Under the pieces are notes generated by a model. It saw only the letters and a list, made by a program, of their open reading frames with translations. It was not told the origin of the DNA and made no database searches. A DNA stretch of 64,000 nt from Clostridiales bacterium (GTDB lineage: Bacteria; Bacillota; Clostridia; Peptostreptococcales; Anaerovoracaceae): assembly GCA_012513435.1 (NCBI GenBank), contig JAAZCE010000011.1, positions 62,001 to 126,000 of the forward strand. Reading direction: 5' to 3'. Positions 20,297-29,477 of this stretch are shown in pieces; positions within the stretch are counted from its first letter, which is position 1, and every line of letters begins with the position of its first letter. The position numbers and the translations under genes are program-made.

Positions 20297-23260
20297 ATGT
20301 ATAGAACAAGAGATAGACCAGAGGGACTTATTCGATATTTCAAAATAAAAAAGCGAAACGAGGAAAGTATTGATATGAACATAACAAAAAGAAAAAGTAA
20401 AATATTTACTATGCTGATAGCGATAATAATGATGGTCGGGATATTTATACCATCTGTAAGTGATAGAGCCTATGCAGCGGATGGTAGGATAACGGTAAAG
20501 GTTGGTAAGCAAATTGATTATTCGTCACATTTCACACATTATTTTTATGCAGGAGAAAAAGATCATCCGGTGTATTGCGCTCAGCCTCAGCTCCCAACAC
20601 TTCCATCAGGAACATATGATTACAACTTCATAAGTCCGACATCCATGTTAGCAAAGTGTCTTTACTACGGATTTGGTGGTCCGGGATACGATAAATATAT
20701 TGATGATACATTAAGAGGAAGCTGGGATGGAGAAGATGATGCTTACTGCCTTACCCATATAATCATATCCATCGCATATGATGAAACAACAAGCGCTTCA
20801 GTAGATCCATTTTATGGGCTTACCGGAACATGGAAATCAAAGGCACAGTCACTATATAATTATATAAAGAGCCTCCCTGCTCCACCTGTAAACTACAGGG
20901 CATATATTATAAAGAGCACCGGATGCCAGGATATTCTTGGTTCCTTTAATGATACAGGAAATATAAAGATAGTAAAATCATCTAAAGATACTGCAATGAC
21001 AGATAGCAATACCTGTTACTCACTTGCAGGTGCAAAGTACGGAGTATATTACGGAAGTAGCCTAATAGGAACCATAACAACAGATGCGAGCGGAATAGGA
21101 ACACTAAATAACGTTCTTGTTGCAAACTACACACTTAAGGAAATAACAGCATCAAAGGGCTATGCACTCGATATAAGGTCATATAACTGCAATGTTAAAA
21201 ATGAAACAACAACTACAGTGGGTGTAAAGGAACAGCCTAAGGATGACCCTATAGGAATACTTCTTAAAAAGGGAGATGGAGAAACTGATAAGCCTGCGCC
21301 TCAAGGTGGCGGGGTGCTTCAAGGTGCAGTGTATGAAGTGAAATACTATAAGCATACAAGTAGCGGTAAAAGCCTTGCCGCAACATGGAGATTTATCACA
21401 GATAAGAATGGTATAGCACATTTTTCAGAAGCCGATTTAGATAAGAGCTTTGATAACAGTGACTTTTATATCTCGGCAGCCGGAGACCCATGTATGCCTC
21501 TTGGAACTGTAACCGTTCAGGAAGTAAAAGCTCCAGAAGGATATTTGTTAAATGATAGGATTTATACTACTGTGATAACAGAGGATGCCGGAACGGTAGA
21601 ATCAGTTTATACATATAATACGCCTGAGATTGGTTCGGATGCAGAGGTAGCAGAGCAGCCAAAGAGAGGTGATATCAAGCTTGTAAAGGTCAAAGATGGA
21701 ACCATGCAACGGCTTTCAAATATTCAGTTCAAGATAACTTCAAAAACTACGGGTGAAAGCCATATAGTATGCACAGATGAAAACGGAATAATAGATACAT
21801 CATCAAGTTGGAATTCTCATGAGAGCGATACCAATGGAGGAACATCCCTCTCTGGCGTATGGTTTGGCGAAATTAGTGCTATTGATGATAACAAGGGAGC
21901 ACTTCTTTATGATTACTATACTTTAGATGAAATAAGGGGCGAGAATAATAAAAACATGAGGCTGCTTGAAGATGTAGAGTTTCGTATATATCGAGATTCC
22001 ACTGTCTTAAACCTTGGGACGGTAACAGATGATGTCATAAAAATCAAGACGGAAGCACTTGATAAGGAAACAAAAAATCATATTTCATATGCAGATAATA
22101 AAGTCACTATTATTGATACAGTAAGCTATAAGAATCTTACTGAGGGCAAAATATATAAGATGAAAGGGATGCTAATTGATAAGGAGACAGGAAAGCCTTT
22201 AATAGTAGACGAAAAGAAAATCACATCTGAGAAAGAATTCCTTTGTAAGGATGAGAACGGTAGCATAGAACTTGAATTTACATTTGATGCTACATCTTAT
22301 AGCGGGATAGAGGTAGTCGTATTTGAAAAATGTTTTGATGTAGAAGCAGAAGCGGAAATAACAGGTCATGAAGATATTGAGGATAAAGCCCAGAGCATAT
22401 CTATTCCAAAGATAAAAACTAAAGCAATAGGAAAAGCTTCAAAGCTTAATATAGTGTCAAATGCCGGCAAGCAGAGGGTTATTGATACAGTAAGCTATGA
22501 AAAGCTTTTACCGGGAGAACAGTATTTGCTAAAGACATGGCTTGTAGACAGCAAGGGTTTCCCAATCTTAGATGCGCCTTCTGTTGCAAAGGAGTTTACT
22601 GTAAATGAGGAAAACGGAGAGGTGGATACTGAAATAAGCTTTGATTCGGGCAAGTTCTCCAGTCAGAATGTAGTAATCTTTGAAGAACTATATATCATAA
22701 ATAAAGATACAGGCAAAAAGGAAATCGTTGCTACGCATAAGGATATAAAGGACAGCAACCAGACGATAAAGGTTCCTAAGATAGGAACAACTGCTAAGGT
22801 TTCCGGTTCCAAAGAAAATACTATAAAGCCTAAAGGTGAGCATCAGATAGTAGACACTATCAAATACGAAAACCTTATTTCAGAAAAAGAGTACAAAGCG
22901 AAAACATATCTTGTAGATGCTGATGGAAAAAAGATAAAGGGTACTGATGTAGAAACGATTTTTACAGCAGATAAAGAAAACGGTAGCGTGGATGTGAAAA
23001 TAGTATTTGATGCAGAAAAAATCAAAACACAGAAAATAGTAGTATTTGAAGAAATATATCTTATGGATGATGAAGAAGAGATACTTATAGGTGAGCATAA
23101 GGATATAAACGATGATAACCAGACTGTTAAAATATTAGTTGATACTCCAAAGACAGGCGATAAAAATTTGGTATGGCTCTTTGCCATATTGGCTGTGATA
23201 GCCGGAAGCGGGATATTTGCGGCACTTAAGAAAAATGAGCGGAGGAGAAAAAAAGAATAA
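20297..23260 (+). CDS. VaFE-repeat/SpaA-like surface adhesin with N-terminal thioester-type domain and sortase signal
   Basis: Signal peptide near MNITKRKSKIFTMLIAIIMMVGIFIPSVSDRAYA; VYCAQPQ; IIDTVSYKNL...VVVFEK repeats; C-terminal VDTPKTGD + TM + RRRKKE. Confidence 0.85.
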   Translation: MYRTRDRPEGLIRYFKIKKRNEESIDMNITKRKSKIFTMLIAIIMMVGIFIPSVSDRAYAADGRITVKVGKQIDYSSHFTHYFYAGEKDHPVYCAQPQLPTLPSGTYDYNFISPTSMLAKCLYYGFGGPGYDKYIDDTLRGSWDGEDDAYCLTHIIISIAYDETTSASVDPFYGLTGTWKSKAQSLYNYIKSLPAPPVNYRAYIIKSTGCQDILGSFNDTGNIKIVKSSKDTAMTDSNTCYSLAGAKYGVYYGSSLIGTITTDASGIGTLNNVLVANYTLKEITASKGYALDIRSYNCNVKNETTTTVGVKEQPKDDPIGILLKKGDGETDKPAPQGGGVLQGAVYEVKYYKHTSSGKSLAATWRFITDKNGIAHFSEADLDKSFDNSDFYISAAGDPCMPLGTVTVQEVKAPEGYLLNDRIYTTVITEDAGTVESVYTYNTPEIGSDAEVAEQPKRGDIKLVKVKDGTMQRLSNIQFKITSKTTGESHIVCTDENGIIDTSSSWNSHESDTNGGTSLSGVWFGEISAIDDNKGALLYDYYTLDEIRGENNKNMRLLEDVEFRIYRDSTVLNLGTVTDDVIKIKTEALDKETKNHISYADNKVTIIDTVSYKNLTEGKIYKMKGMLIDKETGKPLIVDEKKITSEKEFLCKDENGSIELEFTFDATSYSGIEVVVFEKCFDVEAEAEITGHEDIEDKAQSISIPKIKTKAIGKASKLNIVSNAGKQRVIDTVSYEKLLPGEQYLLKTWLVDSKGFPILDAPSVAKEFTVNEENGEVDTEISFDSGKFSSQNVVIFEELYIINKDTGKKEIVATHKDIKDSNQTIKVPKIGTTAKVSGSKENTIKPKGEHQIVDTIKYENLISEKEYKAKTYLVDADGKKIKGTDVETIFTADKENGSVDVKIVFDAEKIKTQKIVVFEEIYLMDDEEEILIGEHKDINDDNQTVKILVDTPKTGDKNLVWLFAILAVIAGSGIFAALKKNERRRKKE

Positions 23261-23278
23261 GGAGAAAGTGGGTAATAT

Positions 23279-23305
23279 GGGCGGCCGAAAACAAAGCCGC
23301 CTTTT
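23279..23305 (+). terminator. GC-rich hairpin between adhesin and mobC (terminator)
   Basis: ggcggc-cgaaaacaaa-gccgcc-tttt. Confidence 0.65.
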
Positions 23306-23308
23306 AAA

Positions 23309-23677
23309 ATGAAAAAGGAAAAAAGAAATGAAAGGGCTGCTATAAAGGTTTACCTTACAAAGGCTGAACACGACAGGCTATATGAGCTTTCATTAGGGAG
23401 TGGCTACAGTAAGTCAAGCTATATGAGAAGGCTTTTGAAGGGGGCTGTACCTCCTAAGATGCCCCCGAGGGAATTTTACGAGTTTATATTTGAGCTTAAT
23501 AAAATAGGTACAAACATCAATCAGATAGCAAAGGTCGCAAATATGAGCGGTAGTGTAAATGAACAAGAATACCGAAAAGAGGCTGAGAAGCTAAAAAAGG
23601 TCATACCTGAAATACGAGAAATCTATTTAAGGGAGGGAGAAGTTCATATTGGCAACAACGAAGATTTGGGCGATTAA
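23309..23677 (+). CDS. mobC: MobC-family relaxosome protein
   Basis: LTKAEHDRLYELSLGSGYSKSSYMRRLLKG...FELNKIGTNINQIAKVAN. Confidence 0.85.
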   Translation: MKKEKRNERAAIKVYLTKAEHDRLYELSLGSGYSKSSYMRRLLKGAVPPKMPPREFYEFIFELNKIGTNINQIAKVANMSGSVNEQEYRKEAEKLKKVIPEIREIYLREGEVHIGNNEDLGD

Positions 23678-24971
23678 AGCAGATCTTGCTTCGGCTATTT
23701 CATACATTGGAAATCCCAATAAAACGGAAGCGTTAAAGGCTGTAATAGATTATGCGGCTTCAGATGAAAAGACCTATTCTTTAGAATACAGAAGTGGTAT
23801 CAACTGTGATATTGATAATGCTTTAGAAGAAATGCAGGCGGTAAAGAGGCAGTTTGCAAAAGAAGGCGGTATACTCGCTCATCATGCAGAGCAGAGTTTT
23901 GCTCCCGGAGAAGTGACAGCAGATAAGGCTCATGAAATCGGCGTAGCCTTTGCAGAAGAAATGTGGGGCGACAGATTTCAGGTTATTGTATGTACCCATC
24001 TTGATAAGGCTCATATTCATAATCATTTCATATTAAATTCAGTCTCATTTATTGACGGTAAAAAATATAACGGATGTAAGGCTACATATAAAAGGATGAG
24101 AGAGCTTTCAGATGAAAGGTGTAGAAATGAAGGCTTATCTGTTGTTGAACTTCCAAAAGATAAAGGCATTAGCCGGGCTATATGGAATATAGAAAATGAA
24201 GGCAGGGTAAGCATAAGAAGTCTTGTAAAAAAGGATATCGACTATGCTATATCAAGGTCAAAATCAGAAGATAGCTTTTATCAGAGCCTGCGTGATATGG
24301 GATACCGCCTTAAATTCGCAAAGCACATTGCACTTTTGCCGCCGGGAAAGGATAAGCATATCAGGCTTAAATCTCTTGGCGATGAATACTTACCTGAAGA
24401 CATCAGAAAGCGGATTGCAGAAAACTACAGCAAAAATTATGGAATCATCTATACAGGAAAGAGAAGGATGGCTAACTGTAAGAAGCCTCAAAAGAAGCTT
24501 ACAGGCTATAAGGCTTTATATGTGAGATATTTGTTTGCGCTTGGAAAAATACCAAGCAGAAAAAGACATATAAAGCCTTCACATTATACGGTAAGGCAGG
24601 TAAGGTACTTAGATAAAATCAGCAGTCAGAGCCGCCTCATATTTTTAAATGATATAAGTAATGAAAATGATTTAAGGGTATTTTCAGACAGCCTTTCAAA
24701 GGAACTTGTAAAACTGGAAGCTCAAAGAGCAGAAAAAAGGGCAGCTCTTAGAAGAAAGCAGGCAGAGCCTGATGCCACAAGGCTTAAAGCTGAAATAGCC
24801 GAAATCACGGAGCAGATGAGGCAGACAAGAAACAAGATAAAGACATGTGAGGATATAAAAAGCAATATGAAAGAGGTTCAGGCGGTAAATACCGGATATA
24901 ACAGGAAAACTGATAGAAAAGAGGTGAGAATAAATGAGCATGGAAGCAGAGACAGGCGAGATGATCGTTAG
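23649..24971 (+). CDS. MobA/VirD2-type relaxase
   Basis: HxHNHF metal motif (HLDKAHIHNHFILNSV) and relaxase N-terminal domain. Confidence 0.9.
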   Translation: MATTKIWAIKADLASAISYIGNPNKTEALKAVIDYAASDEKTYSLEYRSGINCDIDNALEEMQAVKRQFAKEGGILAHHAEQSFAPGEVTADKAHEIGVAFAEEMWGDRFQVIVCTHLDKAHIHNHFILNSVSFIDGKKYNGCKATYKRMRELSDERCRNEGLSVVELPKDKGISRAIWNIENEGRVSIRSLVKKDIDYAISRSKSEDSFYQSLRDMGYRLKFAKHIALLPPGKDKHIRLKSLGDEYLPEDIRKRIAENYSKNYGIIYTGKRRMANCKKPQKKLTGYKALYVRYLFALGKIPSRKRHIKPSHYTVRQVRYLDKISSQSRLIFLNDISNENDLRVFSDSLSKELVKLEAQRAEKRAALRRKQAEPDATRLKAEIAEITEQMRQTRNKIKTCEDIKSNMKEVQAVNTGYNRKTDRKEVRINEHGSRDRRDDR

Positions 24972-25962
24972 AGTAGCTTTTGATGGATTAGAGAGGACAC
25001 TTCGCATAACAGGAAGCGCAGGACTTTTGACAGGAAAGCTCCTTATTTTTTTAGCGGCAGCGCTTAGTAAAGGCAAGGCTAAAGATATAGCTTTAAATCC
25101 GGGAGGTATATGCATGGTAACGGTCCCTGAAAAATCATTGAAGGACTTTGCAAGACTTGCAAAGAAGTATCATCTTCAATATTTTGTAGCAAAGGATAAG
25201 CTGCATGAGGCAGGATTACAGGATATTTGCATAAGAGCAGAGGATGCAGGTGTAGTAAACAGGATATGCGAGAAAATGGGAATCAATGCAATCGAAAGGG
25301 GCAATGGAAGCATAGAAAACGTCACTGATTTTAATAAAGCAGCCGAAGTAAAAAAGCAGGTAAGCGTTTCCTTTGACAGAGCCTTAAATCGTATCACAGA
25401 AAAAGACTTTTCAAAAGATACCCCAAGGTATATCTGCGAAAGGACAAATCCTGCAAATTATATCGAGCTTAAATCAAGTTATGAAAACTATAACGGTGAG
25501 CAGTATACAAAGACCAGATATACGGTATATAAGGAGGGCGAGAAAATCGGTGAATACAATGATGGCAGATTTGACGGAAGGGAGCGTGGCTACTGGCAAA
25601 GTCAAAAGGAGAAGATGAGAAATGCGGCAGGATTTACGGATGATATTGTATTTTTCGATGAGGCAGAAGAATTTAATCACTATCGGAAGCTACAGGAAAT
25701 AGATGCAATGCCGTCCATACCTGCAGGGGAGCTAAAGGATAAGGCAGAAAAGGAGATAAGAGAATTTATGGTAGGGGAAGGTACTTCAAAAAACCCGCAG
25801 AAAGCCTCGGAAGTGGGCATAGGCAAAGCATCCGAGGCTGGTGCGAGGGATACGAAAAAAGAAGAAGGCAGTCCGATACATAAATATGTCAATGAATATA
25901 AGGCAAAGGACAAGCAAGTAAACCGCAGCAGTAAAGTTAAAGCACCTGAGATCGTGAGGTGA
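24934..25962 (+). CDS. PcfB/DUF3801-family protein
   Basis: Position between relaxase and VirD4 genes; ICMVTVPEKSLKDFARLAKKYHLQYFVAKDK. Confidence 0.75.
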   Translation: MSMEAETGEMIVRVAFDGLERTLRITGSAGLLTGKLLIFLAAALSKGKAKDIALNPGGICMVTVPEKSLKDFARLAKKYHLQYFVAKDKLHEAGLQDICIRAEDAGVVNRICEKMGINAIERGNGSIENVTDFNKAAEVKKQVSVSFDRALNRITEKDFSKDTPRYICERTNPANYIELKSSYENYNGEQYTKTRYTVYKEGEKIGEYNDGRFDGRERGYWQSQKEKMRNAAGFTDDIVFFDEAEEFNHYRKLQEIDAMPSIPAGELKDKAEKEIREFMVGEGTSKNPQKASEVGIGKASEAGARDTKKEEGSPIHKYVNEYKAKDKQVNRSSKVKAPEIVR

Positions 25963-27785
25963 TGGATATAGGACACTTTAAAAAAGAAGATATGCTTTTC
26001 ATATCTATAGGATTTCTGATAACAGGTGTAGTATCCATAATACTTACCCCAGCAGTAATAGCCGAAGGAAACATATTCGATAAAATAAACATTGCAGGCT
26101 ATTGCCTTTCCCATCCTTTTGATATTAGTTTTACAAGCAGCACATATAAAGTGATTCTTGCTACTTCATTTATCTATATCATCTGTATCTGTATATACCT
26201 TGCTGATAAGCAAAACACAAGATTTAATGAAGAATACGGTTCAGCAAAATGGGGAGATGTAAGCAAGCTTTGCAGGAAATATAGTGATAAGAATTTTTCA
26301 AAAAACAGACTGCTTACGCAAAACCTTAGAATAAGCGAAACAGGAAAGAAGGTTTTTCTGAATTTGATTACGCTGGTAATCGGGGGAAGCGGCGCAGGAA
26401 AATCTTTTTATTACTGCATACCGAATCTTCTTCAGGCTCAAGGCTCCTACATTGTGCTTGATCCATCAGGGGAGCTGCTGGAAAGGACAGGTGCCTTTCT
26501 TCATAGCAGCGGATACAAAATAAAAGCATTAAACCTTGATGATATGGATGATTCCTTTAGATATAACCCTTTTGAATACATCAAAACAGATGATGATGTA
26601 TTAAGGCTCTGCGAAAATATCTTTAGAGCAACGGTGCCAAAGGAAAGTCATTCAAATGATCCTATGTGGGACAATCAAGCAAAGGCAATGCTTATGGCAT
26701 ATATGTTTTTGATATTTTATGAAGCAGGAGAAGATGAAAAGAATATGAGGGTGCTCATGTATATTGCAAGAGAGGATACGGCAGAGGAGGATGAAGAGGG
26801 TAATATCAAAGATACGGCAATCTCAACCATGTTTGATAAGCTGGAGCTTGAAAACCCAGAGCATATAGCAGTCAGGTTTTATAAGACAGCAAGGAAAGGA
26901 ACAGCTAAAACAATTTTGGGCGTACAGACCACCCTTATGGGAAGATTAAATAAGTTCAATTTAGAATCGGTTTGCAGGCTTACTGACTGCGATGAGCTTG
27001 AGCTATATGAGATAGGAAAAGAAAAAACAACACTTTTTCTGGTTATCCCGGCAGAGGATAAGAGCTTTAACTTTATCATCAGTATGCTTTACTCCCAGCT
27101 TATCCCTATTCTATATAAGCAGGCAAGGGAAAGCCGGGGAAAAAGGTTAGAGGTTCCGGTACACTTTCTGATGGATGAGTTTAGTAATGTTATTTTACCG
27201 GGAGATTTTCTTACAGTGCTTACTACAGCAAGAAAGCACGATATTTCATTTTCTATTCTTATACAGGCCATCAGTCAGTTAAAGCCAATGTTTGAAAAGG
27301 AACAATTTAATACGCTTATCGGAAATGCCGATGAATTTGTGTATCTTGGAAGCGGAGAATTTGAAACTCAAAAGTACATATCAGAGCGGATTGGAAAGGA
27401 AACCATTATTGTAAAAAGCCATAACCTGACAAAAGGCATTCGTGGAAGTTTTACAGAAAACAGTCAGCCTGTAGCAAGAGAGCTTCTAACCGCTTCAGAG
27501 GTAGATACATTTTTAGGAGAAAAACAGGCACTTGTAAAGCTGAGAGGAAATGACTGGGTCATCGACGAAAAGATAAAGCCTCAAAGTCATCCGAATTATA
27601 AATACACCTCTGACGTAACAGGAAAAGCATATAAGGCAGGTGATGCAAGCGGCATGTCAGCAGTGATCCAATATGAAGATGCTGATACTGTCAGCAGCAT
27701 AGATATAGAGGCAGAAAATATATCAGCTGATATTTATAACAGGATAAATATAATTACAGATGAGGAGTTAGTTGATTTGATATAG
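25959..27785 (+). CDS. virD4: VirD4/TraG-type coupling protein
   Basis: Walker A VIGGSGAGKSF; FLMDEFSNV; QAISQLKPMFEKEQFNTLIGNADEFVYLGSGE. Confidence 0.93.
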   Translation: MMDIGHFKKEDMLFISIGFLITGVVSIILTPAVIAEGNIFDKINIAGYCLSHPFDISFTSSTYKVILATSFIYIICICIYLADKQNTRFNEEYGSAKWGDVSKLCRKYSDKNFSKNRLLTQNLRISETGKKVFLNLITLVIGGSGAGKSFYYCIPNLLQAQGSYIVLDPSGELLERTGAFLHSSGYKIKALNLDDMDDSFRYNPFEYIKTDDDVLRLCENIFRATVPKESHSNDPMWDNQAKAMLMAYMFLIFYEAGEDEKNMRVLMYIAREDTAEEDEEGNIKDTAISTMFDKLELENPEHIAVRFYKTARKGTAKTILGVQTTLMGRLNKFNLESVCRLTDCDELELYEIGKEKTTLFLVIPAEDKSFNFIISMLYSQLIPILYKQARESRGKRLEVPVHFLMDEFSNVILPGDFLTVLTTARKHDISFSILIQAISQLKPMFEKEQFNTLIGNADEFVYLGSGEFETQKYISERIGKETIIVKSHNLTKGIRGSFTENSQPVARELLTASEVDTFLGEKQALVKLRGNDWVIDEKIKPQSHPNYKYTSDVTGKAYKAGDASGMSAVIQYEDADTVSSIDIEAENISADIYNRINIITDEELVDLI

Positions 27786-27794
27786 GGAGGCAGC

Positions 27795-27932
27795 ATGGAA
27801 AAAATTGAAGCAAAAAGAATAGACGTTTTATATACGCTTCTTCAAAGAGCAGAAGAAGCGGGTGATAAAGAAATAATAAGTGCACTGCGATGGGCGATAT
27901 TAAGCCTTGAGCAAAAGCAAAGGAAAGGATGA
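27795..27932 (+). CDS. Small ICE protein (45 aa)
   Basis: RBS gggagg; MEKIEAKRIDVLYTLLQRAEEAGDKEIISALRWAILSLEQKQRKG; overlaps the next gene. Confidence 0.6.
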   Translation: MEKIEAKRIDVLYTLLQRAEEAGDKEIISALRWAILSLEQKQRKG

Positions 27933-27937
27933 CAGCG

Positions 27938-28231
27938 ATGAAAATGACAAAACGGGTTTTATTTACAGTATGCTTTTGCATGCTTTTTTTATTTGCCGGC
28001 ACAACGATATGCTTTGCGGCAGGAAGTATTGAAGGCTCTATTGCAAGTTTAAATACGCTTATACGTTCTGTGGTGAAAGCCATCGGCGGTATCGCAACGC
28101 TTTGGGGTGTGGTGCAGCTTGGACTTGCAATGAAAGGTCATGATGCTGCCCAGCGTTCAACTGCGCTTCTTGCTATTGCAGGAGGCCTTATGATTTTCTT
28201 TGCCCCGGAAATACTCGATTCAATAGCATAG
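27938..28231 (+). CDS. Small two-TM T4SS protein (Maff2/VirB2-like)
   Basis: Signal plus two hydrophobic helices directly upstream of a VirB6-like gene. Confidence 0.7.
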   Translation: MKMTKRVLFTVCFCMLFLFAGTTICFAAGSIEGSIASLNTLIRSVVKAIGGIATLWGVVQLGLAMKGHDAAQRSTALLAIAGGLMIFFAPEILDSIA

Positions 28232-28246
28232 GAAGGAAGTGGCATT

Positions 28247-29077
28247 ATGAGCTTACTTGAACATGCAGTAAACATGTTTAATAAATACATGGCAGATACC
28301 TGGAGCATGCTTACTATGGGGCTTGAGGATTTCATGGGCGGAGCCGTATGGGGCGTAATGCAGGCGATAAATAACGGACTTAAAGCAGGAGGCTTAGCAC
28401 TCTTAGTAGTATTCACATTTATGGGAATCATCAAAAGTACCGTAAGCCTTGCAGAGCTTAAAAGACCTGAGGCTGCTGTAAGGGTAATGGTGAGGTTTAT
28501 TTTTGCAAAGGCACTTATAACTTACGGTACAGACTTCATGCTTTACATATTCAATATCATTCAGGCAGCAGTTCTTCAGATAAGAAGATACGCAGGAGGG
28601 TTTAATAAGGCGGCTGTACCAAAAGAAATATCAAAGGCACTTGATGAGCCGTCTGCAATATTTGATCCGGTGATATCAATACTCATGGGAGCAGCAGGTC
28701 TTATATCATGGCTTGTAATAGTGGTGGTATCTATAGTGATACTCATATCAGTTTACGGCAGGTTTTTTCGCCTATATATGTACACAGCTATATCACCGCT
28801 TATGCTATCGAGCCTTGGCGGTGAGCCAACTCAGTCCATAGGCATAGGGTTTCTTAAAAACTATGCGGCTGTATGCCTTGAGGGAGTAGTGATAACTATA
28901 GCCTGTATCATCTATATTGCCATAGCAAAGGACCCACAGGTAACAAGCTATGATGGAGACTGGGGACCGCTGCTTATGGTTTTAGAATATGTAGGCACAT
29001 TCATCTTATATGCTCTGATACTGCTCTTTGCAGTTAAAGGAGCTGACCGTATAGCAAAGGAAATGATGGGCCAGTAA
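28247..29077 (+). CDS. VirB6/TrbL-like conjugal transfer membrane protein
   Basis: Polytopic membrane protein in canonical ICE order. Confidence 0.8.
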   Translation: MSLLEHAVNMFNKYMADTWSMLTMGLEDFMGGAVWGVMQAINNGLKAGGLALLVVFTFMGIIKSTVSLAELKRPEAAVRVMVRFIFAKALITYGTDFMLYIFNIIQAAVLQIRRYAGGFNKAAVPKEISKALDEPSAIFDPVISILMGAAGLISWLVIVVVSIVILISVYGRFFRLYMYTAISPLMLSSLGGEPTQSIGIGFLKNYAAVCLEGVVITIACIIYIAIAKDPQVTSYDGDWGPLLMVLEYVGTFILYALILLFAVKGADRIAKEMMGQ

Positions 29078-29087
29078 GGAGGATATA

Positions 29088-29477
29088 TTGGATATAAAAA
29101 TAAATCAGGAGATAAGAGATTATTCGGAAAAGCTCATATTGGGGCTTAACCTAAGAGAAGCCGTATTTTGTGGAGCAGCTTTGATAGCATCGGGAGGCAT
29201 ATACTTTGCACTTGATGATACGGTGCATATAGAGATACTTTCATGGCTATGTGTAGCAGGAGCGCTGCCATTCGTATTTTTAGGATTTTTCAAATACCAT
29301 GAACTTCACGCAGAGCAGATAGTTTTCAGGATAATCATGGATACTATACAGCCAAGGGAGCTTACATACACATCAACAAGCATAGCATCAGAACTTGAAA
29401 AGGAGGTAAGAAAAAATGCGATTAAGAACTCTAAAAAGCGTTTCCGCTCAAAGAAGAGAAAAAAGGAAGATATATAA
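29088..29477 (+). CDS. PrgI-family protein (VirB3-like)
   Basis: INQEIRDYSEKLILGLNLREAVFCGAAL typical PrgI N-terminus. Confidence 0.85.
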   Translation: MDIKINQEIRDYSEKLILGLNLREAVFCGAALIASGGIYFALDDTVHIEILSWLCVAGALPFVFLGFFKYHELHAEQIVFRIIMDTIQPRELTYTSTSIASELEKEVRKNAIKNSKKRFRSKKRKKEDI

